From assembly GCA_023402395.1 (NCBI GenBank), contig JAEYGI010000015.1, positions 11,008 to 75,007 on the forward strand: a stretch of DNA of 64,000 nt. The letters run 5' to 3'. This DNA is from Bacillota bacterium (lineage in GTDB: Bacteria; Bacillota; UBA4882; UBA8346). Position numbers and translations under genes: made by a program. Of the stretch, positions 26,241-34,466 are shown in pieces. Every line of letters begins with the position of its first letter. Position 1 is the stretch's first letter. The notes beneath the pieces were generated by a model. It saw nothing but the letters and a program-made list of their open reading frames with translations. It was not told the origin of the DNA and searched no databases.

Positions 26241-27056
26241 TTGAGCGACGAGGGGTTGAACCAAAGCACGCTCCGGTATTCCCGCCAGATTATTTTGAAG
26301 GGCATCGGTGAGCCGGGGCAGCGGAAGCTGAAAGCCGCCAAAGTGCTGGTGATCGGGGCGGGCGGACTGGGTTCCCCGGCCTTGCTTTATTTGGCAGCCG
26401 CCGGTGTCGGGACGCTGGGAGTGGCTGATTTTGACTCCGTGGCCTATTCCAATCTCAACCGGCAGATCATCCATTGCAGCGCCGATGTGGGCCGCCGCAA
26501 GACCGATTCGGCGGCCGATCGGATCGCCGGCCTCAACCCCGAGGTCAACGTAATCACCCATAGGGAACGGTTGACGATTGACAACGCGGCGGAACTGATC
26601 GGCGGCTATGACGTGGTGATCGACGCCACCGACAATTTCACGGCCCGGTATCTGATCAGCGATTGTTGTTATTTCTTGGAGAAGCCGGTGATCGAAGGGG
26701 CCGCGGCCGGATTCGACGGAGTCCTGATGACCATCGTCCCGGGCCGGACGCCTTGCTATCGCTGTCTGTATCCGGAACCGCCCGAAGACGGCGCCTTGCC
26801 GAACTGCGCCGACACGGGAATCCTGGGGATGACGGCCGGAATCGTCGGAACCATCCAGGCGCTGGAAGCGGTCAAACTGATCCTGGGAATCGGCGAGACC
26901 GTATCCGGGAGGATTTTGACCTTTGACGCCCTGGGGACTCACTTTCGGGAGGCGCCCTGGCGGCGCAGGCCGGAGTGTCCGCTCTGCGGCGCCGAGCCGA
27001 CCATCGACGGGCTGGTGGAGTACAAGATCCAGTGCAAGCCGAAACGTATTTTTTAG
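26241..27056 (+). CDS. thiF: ThiF/MoeB-like adenylyltransferase (E1-like)
   Basis: 271 aa. Nucleotide-binding VLVIGAGGLGSPALLYLAAAGVG, the RYSRQI N terminus, the catalytic-cysteine region NCADTGILG, and two zinc Cys pairs (CYRC, CPLC) are all present. TTG start with a strong GGAGGGGG located in the end of thiS. Activates the C terminus of the small carrier encoded immediately upstream. Confidence 0.9.
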   Translation: MSDEGLNQSTLRYSRQIILKGIGEPGQRKLKAAKVLVIGAGGLGSPALLYLAAAGVGTLGVADFDSVAYSNLNRQIIHCSADVGRRKTDSAADRIAGLNPEVNVITHRERLTIDNAAELIGGYDVVIDATDNFTARYLISDCCYFLEKPVIEGAAAGFDGVLMTIVPGRTPCYRCLYPEPPEDGALPNCADTGILGMTAGIVGTIQALEAVKLILGIGETVSGRILTFDALGTHFREAPWRRRPECPLCGAEPTIDGLVEYKIQCKPKRIF

Positions 27057-27104
27057 GGTTGGCTTTCGGTTGCGCGCAACCATCCAATAGGGTAAGGAGT
27101 GTTG

Positions 27105-27902
27105 ATGATGATCACCATCGCGGAGTACGCTTGGCCCCCGACTGTCGCCGAAGCCCACGCGTTGCTAGGGGCGAGGCCGGATGCGGCCGTTATCGGCGGC
27201 GGCGTCTTTCTGAGAATGGCTTCCCGCCGGATCGGACTGGCCGTCGATCTCTCCCGCGCCGGGCTGGATTATATCGATGAAACCGATACGGCCATTGAAA
27301 TCGGGGCGATGACGACCTTTGGCGCCTTAGAAAAGAGCGCCGCGCTATCCAGGTACTTTGACGGCCTGATTCCCAAGGCGATTGGGAATATTCCCGGGGT
27401 TCAACTCCGCAATATGGTCACCGTGGGCGGGACAGTCTATGGCCGGTATGGTTTTTCAGAGTTGATCACCGCCCTGCTGGCACTCGACTGCCAGGTGGTT
27501 CTGCATAAAGCCGGTGAAATGGGCTTGGCTGATTTTTTGCAACCGATGGAGAAAGACCGGGATATCCTGGTGAAAATCAGGCTCAAGAGTCAGGCGCTCC
27601 GGGCTTCTTACCAAATGTTCCGGAATTCCGCCGGAAGCTTGCCGATATTGAGCGTGGCGGTCACCAAAAGCCGTGCCGGCTACCGGATCGCGCTGGGTGC
27701 CAGACCGGGCGTAGCCACGTTGGCCGAAGCGGCCATGGCTTATTTGGGCACGGCTGAGAAAAGTGAAACCGCGTTGGCAAAAGCGGGGGAGATGGCAGCC
27801 GCGGAACTGAATTTCGGGAATGATCGCCGGGCCTCGGGGGTTTATCGGAGCGAACTTTGCAAGGTATTGGTGAAGCGGGCGCTGCTGGAGGTGGAACGAT
27901 GA
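27105..27902 (+). CDS. Molybdenum hydroxylase FAD subunit, copy 2
   Basis: About 265 aa, same fold as copy 1 but divergent. It has AVIGGGVFLRM in place of the usual AGGTDL, then IGAMTTFGALEKS and the MVTVGGTVYGRYGFSELI loop, where the normal GGNxxxxSPxxD pattern is modified, so FAD contacts may differ. ATG 27105 or 27108 (AAGGAG 5-8 nt upstream). Overlaps the next gene by an ATGA junction. Confidence 0.87.
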   Translation: MMITIAEYAWPPTVAEAHALLGARPDAAVIGGGVFLRMASRRIGLAVDLSRAGLDYIDETDTAIEIGAMTTFGALEKSAALSRYFDGLIPKAIGNIPGVQLRNMVTVGGTVYGRYGFSELITALLALDCQVVLHKAGEMGLADFLQPMEKDRDILVKIRLKSQALRASYQMFRNSAGSLPILSVAVTKSRAGYRIALGARPGVATLAEAAMAYLGTAEKSETALAKAGEMAAAELNFGNDRRASGVYRSELCKVLVKRALLEVER

Positions 27903-28351
27903 GGATCAACGTCAAATTGAATGGTCTCGATACCAAGATGGAGATCGAGCCCCATGAGTTTTTGCTGGACGTATTGCGGCGTTACGGCTGCCCCAGTGTC
28001 AAGCGGGGTTGCGATACCAGTTCCTGCGGGGTATGCACGGTGTTGCTGGACGGCGCGCCAGTATTGTCCTGTTCCTTGTTCGCGGCCAAGGCCAACGGCC
28101 GGAGCGTGACCACTGTCGAAGGAGTACGGGAGGAAGTGGCGAAGTTCGCCGATTTTCTGACCGGCGAAGGCGCCGATCAGTGCGGATACTGCAATCCCGG
28201 ATTTGCCCTGACGGTGTTGGCCTTAAAACGAGAGTTCGGCCATCCGACCAAGGAGCAGATCCAACATTATCTGGCGGGCAACCTCTGCCGGTGCACCGGG
28301 TATGTCGGGCAGCTTCGCGCCGTGGAGAAATACCTGGGGGTGAACGCATGA
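27899..28351 (+). CDS. Molybdenum hydroxylase 2Fe-2S subunit, copy 2
   Basis: 150 aa with complete ligand sets: GCDTSSCGVCTVLLDG plus SCS, and QCGYCNPGF ... LCRCTGY. Starts and ends in ATGA overlaps with its FAD and large subunits, so the second enzyme is also translationally coupled. Confidence 0.93.
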   Translation: MRINVKLNGLDTKMEIEPHEFLLDVLRRYGCPSVKRGCDTSSCGVCTVLLDGAPVLSCSLFAAKANGRSVTTVEGVREEVAKFADFLTGEGADQCGYCNPGFALTVLALKREFGHPTKEQIQHYLAGNLCRCTGYVGQLRAVEKYLGVNA

Positions 28352-30660
28352 ATGAAGTAAACCGTCCTGTCCCGAAACTGGATGGCAAAGGATTGGTCAT
28401 GGGAAGGCCGGCGTATACCGACGATCTGGCGCCGGAAAACGCGTTAATCGTAAAAGTGCTGCGAAGTCCACACCCGTTCGCGAAAATCAAGCGGATCGAG
28501 GCCAAAAAAGCGTTGCGAATCCCGGGTGTCGCCTGCGTGCTTACATACAAGGATCTGCCGCGCAATGTCATTACCCGGGCCGGGCAGGGGTATCCGGAAC
28601 CTTCGCCGTATGACAAGTTCGTTCTGGACGATGTGGTCCGGTATTGCGGCGACGAGGTGGCGCTGATCGCCGGGGTATCGGAAGCCGTGGCCGAAGAAGC
28701 GCTGGATCTGATCGAGGTCGAATACGAGCCGCTGGAACCGGTGCTCGATTTTGAAGAAGCCGAAGGGCACCGGTCGGTGCTCCATTCGGAGCCGGAGGCC
28801 CACTCCAAATTTGAAATCGGGATGGATGCCGGCCGCAACATCGCCGCTTCCTACCGCATGAAGGTCGGGGATGTCGACGCGGTATTGCGGGACTGCCCGG
28901 TAGTGGTGCGGGACCGCTACTATACCCAGGCCCAGGCTCATGTGATGCTGGAGCCGCATATCGCCGCCAGTTATTTCGACGTGCACGGCCGGCTGACCGT
29001 GATCAGCTCTACCCAGACTCCGTTTCACCTGCGGCGTGTTATCGGCCAGGCGTTTAATATTCCCCGTAAGGATATCCGGGTGATCAAGCCCCGGATCGGC
29101 GGCGGCTTCGGGGGTAAGCAGATGACCCACTGCGAGCCGCTGGTGGCGGCGGTCACCCTCAAGACTGGCCGTCCGGCCAAACTGGTCTACAGCCGGAGGG
29201 AAGTGTTTGAAGGAACCTTCAGCCGGCATCCGATGCGGATTGATGTGGCCTTGGGAGCGACCCGGGACGGAATGATCAAAGCCATTGACTTCGCGGTCCT
29301 CTCCGACACCGGCGCTTACGGGGAACACGCGCTGACAGTGTTGATGGGCGCGGGCTCCAAGCCCTTGCCGATTTACAACAAGACCGAGGCGGTCCGGTTC
29401 GACGGCAAAGTCGTCTATACCAACCACGTGCCGGCCGGAGCCTATCGCGGCTATGGCGCGGTTCAGGGCCTGTTTGCGCTGGAGTCAGCCGTCGATCAAC
29501 TGGCCGAGGCGTTACAAATGGACCCGATTGAGCTACGCCGGAAGAATATGATTGGCGAGGGCGAAACCTCCCCCATCTTCAAGATCATGGGCGAAGGCGG
29601 CGAGGGCGTGGCGATGACCATGGACAGTTGCCAGCTGGATTATTGCGTCCGGCGCGGCATGGAGCTGATCGGCTGGGAGCGGAAGTTCCCGAGGCAGGCG
29701 CTTTCCACCACCAAGGTGCGCGGGGTCGGCATGGCCCTCGCCATGCAGGGATCGGGGATCGCCAACATCGACATGGCGTCGGCCGTGATTAAGCTCAATG
29801 ACGACGGATTTTTCAACCTGACGGTGGGCGCGACCGATATCGGCACCGGGAGCGACACCGTTTTGGCCCAGATCGCCGCCGAAGCCTTACTGGTGAGAAC
29901 CGATCAGATCGTCGTTCATTCGTCGGATACCGATCTAACGCCGTTCGATAAGGGCGCCTATGCTTCGAGCACCACCTATGTGTCGGGGAACGCGGTGAAG
30001 AAAGCGGCCGAAAACATGAGGAAGCTGATCGAGAGCGAGGGCGCCCGGAAGCTGCGGGTCGCCGAGGGCGAGGTCGAGTACGACGGAACCGTCATCCGGC
30101 GTAAGGACGGCAAGGGCTCCATCTCCCTGGCCGATCTGGCCACCGGCCTGTTTTATCACGCCAACCAACGCCAACTGGTCGCCTCCGAATCCTATGTCGG
30201 CCAGAAGTCGCCGCCGCCGTACATGGCCGGTTTTGCCGAGGTGGAGGTCGATCTGGAGACCGGCCAGATCGATCTACTGGAGTACGCGGCGGTGGTCGAT
30301 TGCGGGACCACCATCAACCCCAATTTGGCCCGGATTCAGGTCGAGGGCGGCCTGGTCCAGGGGATCGGCATGGCCATGTACGAAGAGGTACGCTATGCCG
30401 GCCAGGGCAAGCTGCTCACCAACAACCTGCTCTTTTACAACATTCCGAACCGGAAGGACATCAATAAGGTCACGGTGGAATTCGCCGAGAGCTACGAACC
30501 GTCCGGCCCGTACGGCGCGAAGTCGGTCGGCGAGATCGGAATCGACACCCCGCCCGCGGCCATCGCCAACGCGGTCTACAACACCACCGGGGTCCGGATC
30601 AAGGATCTGCCGATCACTCCCGAGAAGGTTTTGCTGGCCTTGAAGGAACGGGGGAAGTGA
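28348..30660 (+). CDS. Molybdenum hydroxylase large subunit, copy 2
   Basis: 770 aa. Moco motifs: PRIGGGFGGKQ, GAYRGYGAVQG, TDIGTGSDTVLAQI and the active-site Glu in YGAKSVGEIGIDTPPAAIANAV. Start at ATG 28348 in the ATGA overlap; the frame is open further upstream but that part is only a shadow of the FeS gene. Longer than copy 1 and clearly not a recent duplicate. Subunit order here is FAD - FeS - large, the mirror of copy 1. Last gene of the cluster. Confidence 0.9.
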   Translation: MNEVNRPVPKLDGKGLVMGRPAYTDDLAPENALIVKVLRSPHPFAKIKRIEAKKALRIPGVACVLTYKDLPRNVITRAGQGYPEPSPYDKFVLDDVVRYCGDEVALIAGVSEAVAEEALDLIEVEYEPLEPVLDFEEAEGHRSVLHSEPEAHSKFEIGMDAGRNIAASYRMKVGDVDAVLRDCPVVVRDRYYTQAQAHVMLEPHIAASYFDVHGRLTVISSTQTPFHLRRVIGQAFNIPRKDIRVIKPRIGGGFGGKQMTHCEPLVAAVTLKTGRPAKLVYSRREVFEGTFSRHPMRIDVALGATRDGMIKAIDFAVLSDTGAYGEHALTVLMGAGSKPLPIYNKTEAVRFDGKVVYTNHVPAGAYRGYGAVQGLFALESAVDQLAEALQMDPIELRRKNMIGEGETSPIFKIMGEGGEGVAMTMDSCQLDYCVRRGMELIGWERKFPRQALSTTKVRGVGMALAMQGSGIANIDMASAVIKLNDDGFFNLTVGATDIGTGSDTVLAQIAAEALLVRTDQIVVHSSDTDLTPFDKGAYASSTTYVSGNAVKKAAENMRKLIESEGARKLRVAEGEVEYDGTVIRRKDGKGSISLADLATGLFYHANQRQLVASESYVGQKSPPPYMAGFAEVEVDLETGQIDLLEYAAVVDCGTTINPNLARIQVEGGLVQGIGMAMYEEVRYAGQGKLLTNNLLFYNIPNRKDINKVTVEFAESYEPSGPYGAKSVGEIGIDTPPAAIANAVYNTTGVRIKDLPITPEKVLLALKERGK

Positions 30661-30789
30661 ATGGTTGGCGCAAGGCATGATGTTTTTACTGAACATGGGT
30701 GACTGCTAAACATGGCATAATGTCTGTGTCATCTGTTAATCCGCGATTCAGTTTGCAGCTTATAGGGAATATACCTAGGTGACGACAAT

Positions 30790-30817
30790 CCTCCCGAAAT
30801 CGGGAGGGTTGATTTTT
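30790..30817 (+). terminator. Terminator-like hairpin upstream of hicA
   Basis: CCTCCCG-AAAT-CGGGAGG followed by GTTGATTTTTA. Together with the 130-bp non-coding stretch before it, this closes the purine cluster. Confidence 0.6.
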
Positions 30818-30818
30818 A

Positions 30819-30848
30819 TTGACACGTATAAAATGTACGTGCTATAGT
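30819..30848 (+). promoter_or_regulatory. hicA promoter with an embedded operator palindrome
   Basis: TTGACA (30819-30824), 18-bp spacer, TATAGT (30843-30848). Inside the spacer, CACGTA-TAAAATG-TACGTG (30823-30841) is a perfect inverted repeat overlapping both hexamers, an ideal site for a repressor such as the HicB antitoxin. Confidence 0.75.
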
Positions 30849-30871
30849 TAAGCTACCGGGGAGGGAAAATC

Positions 30872-31066
30872 TTGAAGATCTATTCCTCAAGGGAGATTCT
30901 GCAGATGTTATTTGATGACGGCTGGATGATAAAAGGCCAGAGAGGTTCTCATATCCAGCTTATTCATCCAACTAAACTCGGCAAGGTCACCGTTCCCCAC
31001 CCCAAGAGAGAGCTTGATCCGAAGACGGTCCAAAGTATTCTGAAGCAGGCATCTTTAAAAGTGTGA
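30872..31066 (+). CDS. hicA: HicA-type mRNA interferase toxin
   Basis: 64 aa, double-stranded-RNA-binding-like fold. It has the HicA pattern ILQMLFDDGWMIKGQRGSH ... GKVTVPHPKRELDPKTVQSILKQA, with the catalytic His in GSHIQL. TTG start 6 nt after GGGGAGGG. HicA toxins cleave mRNA and are neutralised by HicB. The antitoxin gene is not adjacent as usual but about 180 bp away, separated by a palindromic element. Confidence 0.9.
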   Translation: MKIYSSREILQMLFDDGWMIKGQRGSHIQLIHPTKLGKVTVPHPKRELDPKTVQSILKQASLKV

Positions 31067-31078
31067 TTGTATGTCTAA

Positions 31079-31208
31079 CCCTCATTCTCGCTTTCTCCCA
31101 TCATTGGGAGAAACGAAAGTCTGGTCAAAGCAGGAATAATTAATGTGAATAATGGCTTTCGGAGCAGAACGGTTCGTTTCTCCCCGAGGGAGAAAGATAG
31201 AATGAGGG
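31079..31208. mobile_element. 130-bp palindromic MITE-like element between hicA and hicB
   Basis: Terminal inverted repeats of 21 bp with 19 matches (CCCTCATTCTCGCTTTCTCCC at 31079-31099; its complement at 31188-31208). Two inner hairpins: TTTCTCCCA-TCAT-TGGGAGAAA and TTTCTCCC-CGA-GGGAGAAA. No coding capacity. It shares CCCTC/CTCCC-type termini with the elements at 33.5, 34.5 and 43.9 kb and appears to have inserted into the toxin-antitoxin operon. Confidence 0.65.
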
Positions 31209-31247
31209 CGGGCTTTATTTTAAACAACTGAGAAAAGGAGGCTCCCT

Positions 31248-31655
31248 ATGGATCGCTATATTTTCCCGGCAATTTTTGAACCGGGGCTTCGAAAAGGATA
31301 TACGGTCAGTTTTCCGGATCTGCCCGGTTGCCTGACCGAGGGGGATACCATGGAAGAGGCGTTATATATGGCAAAAGACGCACTTGAACTCCATTTGTAC
31401 GGGATGGAAGAAGACGGGGATTTAATTCCCGAGCCCACCCGGCCCGAGGATGTAACGATCGCCCCGAAATCATTTATCAGCCTGATTGAAGTTTGGATGC
31501 CGGTGATCCGGGATGAGATGCAAAACAAGGCCGTCAAAAAAACCCTGACCATTCCCAAGTGGCTCAATGACGTGGCTGAAAAGAACAATGTCAATTTTTC
31601 GCAAGTGTTGCAAACCGCGCTCAAGGAATATCTGGGCATTTCCAAGCACGAATAA
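31248..31655 (+). CDS. hicB: HicB-type antitoxin
   Basis: 135 aa. The N-terminal partial RNase H-like HicB domain shows FEPGLRKGYTVSFPDLPGCLTEGDTMEEALYMAKDALELHLYGMEEDG; the C-terminal part (KKTLTIPKWLNDVAEKNNVNFSQVLQTALKEYLGI) is a ribbon-helix-helix DNA-binding domain. It therefore can both bind HicA and repress the operon, matching the palindrome in the hicA promoter. Has its own AAAAGGAGG ribosome site, so it can be translated independently despite the inserted element. Confidence 0.92.
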   Translation: MDRYIFPAIFEPGLRKGYTVSFPDLPGCLTEGDTMEEALYMAKDALELHLYGMEEDGDLIPEPTRPEDVTIAPKSFISLIEVWMPVIRDEMQNKAVKKTLTIPKWLNDVAEKNNVNFSQVLQTALKEYLGISKHE

Positions 31656-31673
31656 CATCGGGAGGTTGCCACG

Positions 31674-32303
31674 ATGGAGTACATTGACCTGGAGCACTGG
31701 AAACGGAAAGAGCATTTTCAGTTCTTTTACCGGATGGACTATCCTCAGTACAATATCTGCGCCAATCTTGACGCCACGAACTTTTTGCAATTCGTTAAGT
31801 CCCGGGAACTTTCGTTTTATTATGCGATGGTTTACGCGGCTACCCATGCTGCCAACCAAATCGAGGAATTCCTGTACAGGATCCGGGAAGGCCGGGTAAT
31901 CCGGCATGACCGGGTTCATCCGTCCTTCACTGACTTGAACGGCGGGGCCGACGATTTGTTTAAAATCGTCAACGTCGAAATGAAAGAGGACATCTTCGAA
32001 TTTGTGAAGTGCGCGGCCGACCAGTCCCGGGGGCAAACGGCGTATTTTCCTTTTGAAGTAATGGCCGGCCGGGATGATTTTATCTACATCACCTGCATTC
32101 CATGGGTTTCATTTACCCATCTGTCGCATACCGTCACCTTGAACCGGGACGACGCGACGCCCCGGATCTCCTGGGGGAAATACTTCACGGAAAACGGCCG
32201 GGTTTTGCTGCCCTTTTCGGTTCAGGTTCATCACGCGCTGGCCGACGGGGTTCATGTCGGCCGGTATCTGGGGAAGCTGCAGAAGTTGATGGATGAGATG
32301 TGA
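31674..32303 (+). CDS. Chloramphenicol acetyltransferase-family (CatA-like) O-acetyltransferase
   Basis: 209 aa, the usual length of type A CAT. The catalytic motif HHALADGVH is intact near the C terminus, and the N terminus (HWKRKEHFQFFYRMDYPQYNICANLD) matches CAT. Located 18 bp after hicB with a GGGAGG ribosome site. CAT-like proteins acetylate chloramphenicol or other small hydroxyl compounds; resistance cannot be asserted from sequence. Confidence 0.9.
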   Translation: MEYIDLEHWKRKEHFQFFYRMDYPQYNICANLDATNFLQFVKSRELSFYYAMVYAATHAANQIEEFLYRIREGRVIRHDRVHPSFTDLNGGADDLFKIVNVEMKEDIFEFVKCAADQSRGQTAYFPFEVMAGRDDFIYITCIPWVSFTHLSHTVTLNRDDATPRISWGKYFTENGRVLLPFSVQVHHALADGVHVGRYLGKLQKLMDEM

Positions 32304-32352
32304 ACTGTATTACCTTTAAAAATTTTGCTGCTTCAACTGATCCGAGTTTCCA

Positions 32353-32610
32353 ATCACTTGATCCAAGTGTCAGATCAGTTGATCAGAGACTCGGATCACT
32401 TGATCGAAGTCTTGGATCAGATGGGTGGGGGCGCGCTTCAACTGATCCGGGAGTTGGATCAGTTGGAGCAAGTGCCGCTTCAAGTGATCCAAGAGCCGGA
32501 TCACTTGATCCAAGTGTCAGATCAGTTGATCGGAGACTCGGATCACTTGATCGAAGTCTTGGATCAGATGGGTGGAGGCGCGCTTCAACTGATCCGGGAG
32601 TTGGATCAGT
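32353..32610 (+). repeat. 21-bp-period array; 147-bp unit (7 x 21) in nearly two copies
   Basis: The stretch starting ATCACTTGATCC at 32353 recurs almost identically at 32500, exactly 147 bp = 7 x 21 bp later, and both copies are built of 21-bp units centred on GATC (GATCACTTGATC, GATCAGTTGATC). Two of the forward frames stay open across it. One reads as heptads such as SDQLIRD-SDHLIEV-LDQM, which would form a coiled coil. Neither frame has a convincing start with a ribosome site, so it is listed as a repeat and not a gene. Confidence 0.75.
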
Positions 32611-32756
32611 TACTCGGAGGCCGCTACCGATGAGAGCGGCGGTTCGATGATCAACCGCGGCTCATTTTTTAAGTGCGCTCCGTTTCGCCGTTGGAAGGAA
32701 CTGGGCCGATTGGGGCGAAAGTATAAAGGGATGAAACTTTAGGAGGTCCAAATCCA

Positions 32757-33260
32757 ATGAAAATGATCAAAATATTGCTGATCGTTATTGCGCTTACCCT
32801 TATCGGCACGTTGGGAGTATCCGCCCAGCCCGACGCCTACCGGGCGTCCGTGGAAAAGCTGCTGCTTTTGACCGGGCAGCATGAGATTGTCGATCAAATG
32901 TTCCAGCAGGTCCAACAAATCCAGGCGCAGCAGTTGCAAGCGATGGATATCCCGCCGGAAAAGATGAAGCAGGCCGAGAAGTATATCGCTAAGATCATGG
33001 ACGTGGTGCGCGAGGAGATGAGTTGGGAGCGGATGAAGGAGGACTTCATCTCGCTTTATATGTCGGTCTATACCGAGCAGGAGATCCGGGAGCTGATCGC
33101 CTTTTACGAATCGCCGATCGGCCGGAAAGTCACGGAGAAGATGCCCGTTTTGATGCAGCAATCGATCCAGATCAGCCAGAAGTATGTTTACCGGATGATG
33201 CCCCGGATCCAGGCGATCAGCGAGGAGATGGCCCGGGAGATCGGCGGCGATGTGAAATAA
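32757..33260 (+). CDS. Exported DUF2059-domain protein
   Basis: 167 aa. Signal peptide MKMIKILLIVIALTLIGTLGVSAQ, then a helical domain with the DUF2059 pattern (FISLYMSVYTEQEIRELIAFYESPIGRKVTEKMPVLMQQS). Function of the family is unknown; members are secreted or periplasmic. AGGAGG ribosome site 9 nt before ATG. Isolated gene between the repeat array and degraded genes. Confidence 0.85.
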   Translation: MKMIKILLIVIALTLIGTLGVSAQPDAYRASVEKLLLLTGQHEIVDQMFQQVQQIQAQQLQAMDIPPEKMKQAEKYIAKIMDVVREEMSWERMKEDFISLYMSVYTEQEIRELIAFYESPIGRKVTEKMPVLMQQSIQISQKYVYRMMPRIQAISEEMAREIGGDVK

Positions 33261-33541
33261 AGCAATGGACGGCGGGCGGATGAAGCGTTTCCTGAACGCG
33301 GAACGCCATTGAATGAAACTGATTTGAATGCGGCCAAAGATGCGGTTGACGAATCCCCGACCCAGGATCGATCAGCCGGATTGCAGTCGGCGAAGGTGGC
33401 CTGGTTTTGGGCTGGATCGGCGTGAAGAGCAGATACGGCAGGAACGTGCAGGAGCTGCATCCCTTGGCCGTCAGGGCAATGTCATCAAGCGATAGTTACA
33501 ATATTAATAATCTTTGCCAATCAGGCCGGCCGAAAATCCTA
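33261..33541. other. Intergenic, no recognised gene
   Basis: Follows the DUF2059 gene; short open frames only, none with a ribosome site or family similarity. Probably remnant DNA within the decaying island. Confidence 0.5.
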
Positions 33542-33793
33542 CCTCTCCCTCGTTGTTCCCTCCCCGATGTTGTCATTGTCGCGGGTCTAACTCAGCGGGG
33601 AGGGATGAATCGCTGGAAACTCGGGTTTCCACTACGCTGATGCGGAGAAGCAGTCTCTATCTAGAAAGGAATTATGCCAAAATCCGACTTCATTGAGTTC
33701 ACTGGCACAATGGGTAATCGTTTCCGGCGAATCGTCCCTCCCCGCCGAATTATCTTCCAAAATCGCCGCATCGGGGAGGGGATGGGGGAGAGG
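33542..33793. mobile_element. 252-bp palindromic MITE-like element
   Basis: Termini CCTCTCCC...CCTCCCCGATG (33542-33569) and CATCGGGGAGGGG...GGGAGAGG (33769-33793) are inverted. An inner inverted pair of 27 bp (33593-33619 and 33721-33747, 4 mismatches) makes a nested cruciform. No coding capacity. Confidence 0.6.
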
Positions 33794-33845
33794 TTGGATG
33801 GGTGAAAAGATGGCGGGCTTTACCGGGGATTTTGGGGAGGGTGTC

Positions 33846-34232
33846 ATGGATCGGGAAGATCGTGGCGCGCCGATCCATTGCCACGCGGATCTACTTCGGA
33901 TGCTGGACGGGATGCTTCGGGAACCGGCGCCTTTTTGGGAGCGGTTTTATGCGGATCGCGACCGAGGGGTTCCGTTTTTTACGGAATGCCCGGATGAAAA
34001 TCTCGTATCTTATTTTGAACGGGGCATTTTAAAGCCTGGAAGAGTACTGGAATTCGGCTGCGGTAATGGCCGGAACGCCATCTATTTCGCAAAGCAGGGC
34101 TGTGATGTGGATGCGGTGGATATCTCCGCTTCGTCCATCGCCTGGGGGAAAGAATTGGCCCGACAGCATGGAGTAACGGTCAATTTCCGCTGCCGGTCGG
34201 TTTATGATCTGGATGTAGCCAATGAAACATAG
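33846..34232 (+). pseudogene. Class I SAM-dependent methyltransferase, truncated
   Basis: 128 aa remain, starting ATG 33846 after GGGGAGGG. The N-terminal segment (FWERFYADRDRGVPFF) and the SAM-binding loop VLEFGCGNGRNAIYFAKQGCDVDAVDIS are intact, but the protein stops at YDLDVANET where the family continues with motif II/III and the rest of the Rossmann fold (normal length over 200 aa). The following sequence does not restore the family in any frame. Probably inactive. Confidence 0.7.
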
Positions 34233-34466
34233 GCGAAGCTCAGAGAAATGTTTGAGAACTCGTTTGAAACATCGAATTCAGACCCATGCAAGAGATAGGC
34301 AAGGAAAACGGGTTATTTGGCAAAGCGTTCATGTGGACGGTGTTGTTGCGGAAAAGGTAAGGAACGGCTTTGCTTGAACGGCAGTGGCTGGAGTTTGGGT
34401 TATTTGGTATAATTATTAATGACTATCCATTTAGGTCAGGATTAAGGTCTGGTCGGCGTTGCGGCC

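Noticed and set aside
28009..28347. Upstream extension of the second molybdenum hydroxylase large subunit to 883 aa
   Set aside because: It is an Arg-rich shadow of the 2Fe-2S gene; the ATGA junction at 28348 gives the normal family N terminus.
32300..32650. Open frames of 116 and 102 aa across the 21-bp array as genes
   Set aside because: Both arise from the repeat period being divisible by three; neither has a ribosome site. Kept as a repeat feature and a finding.
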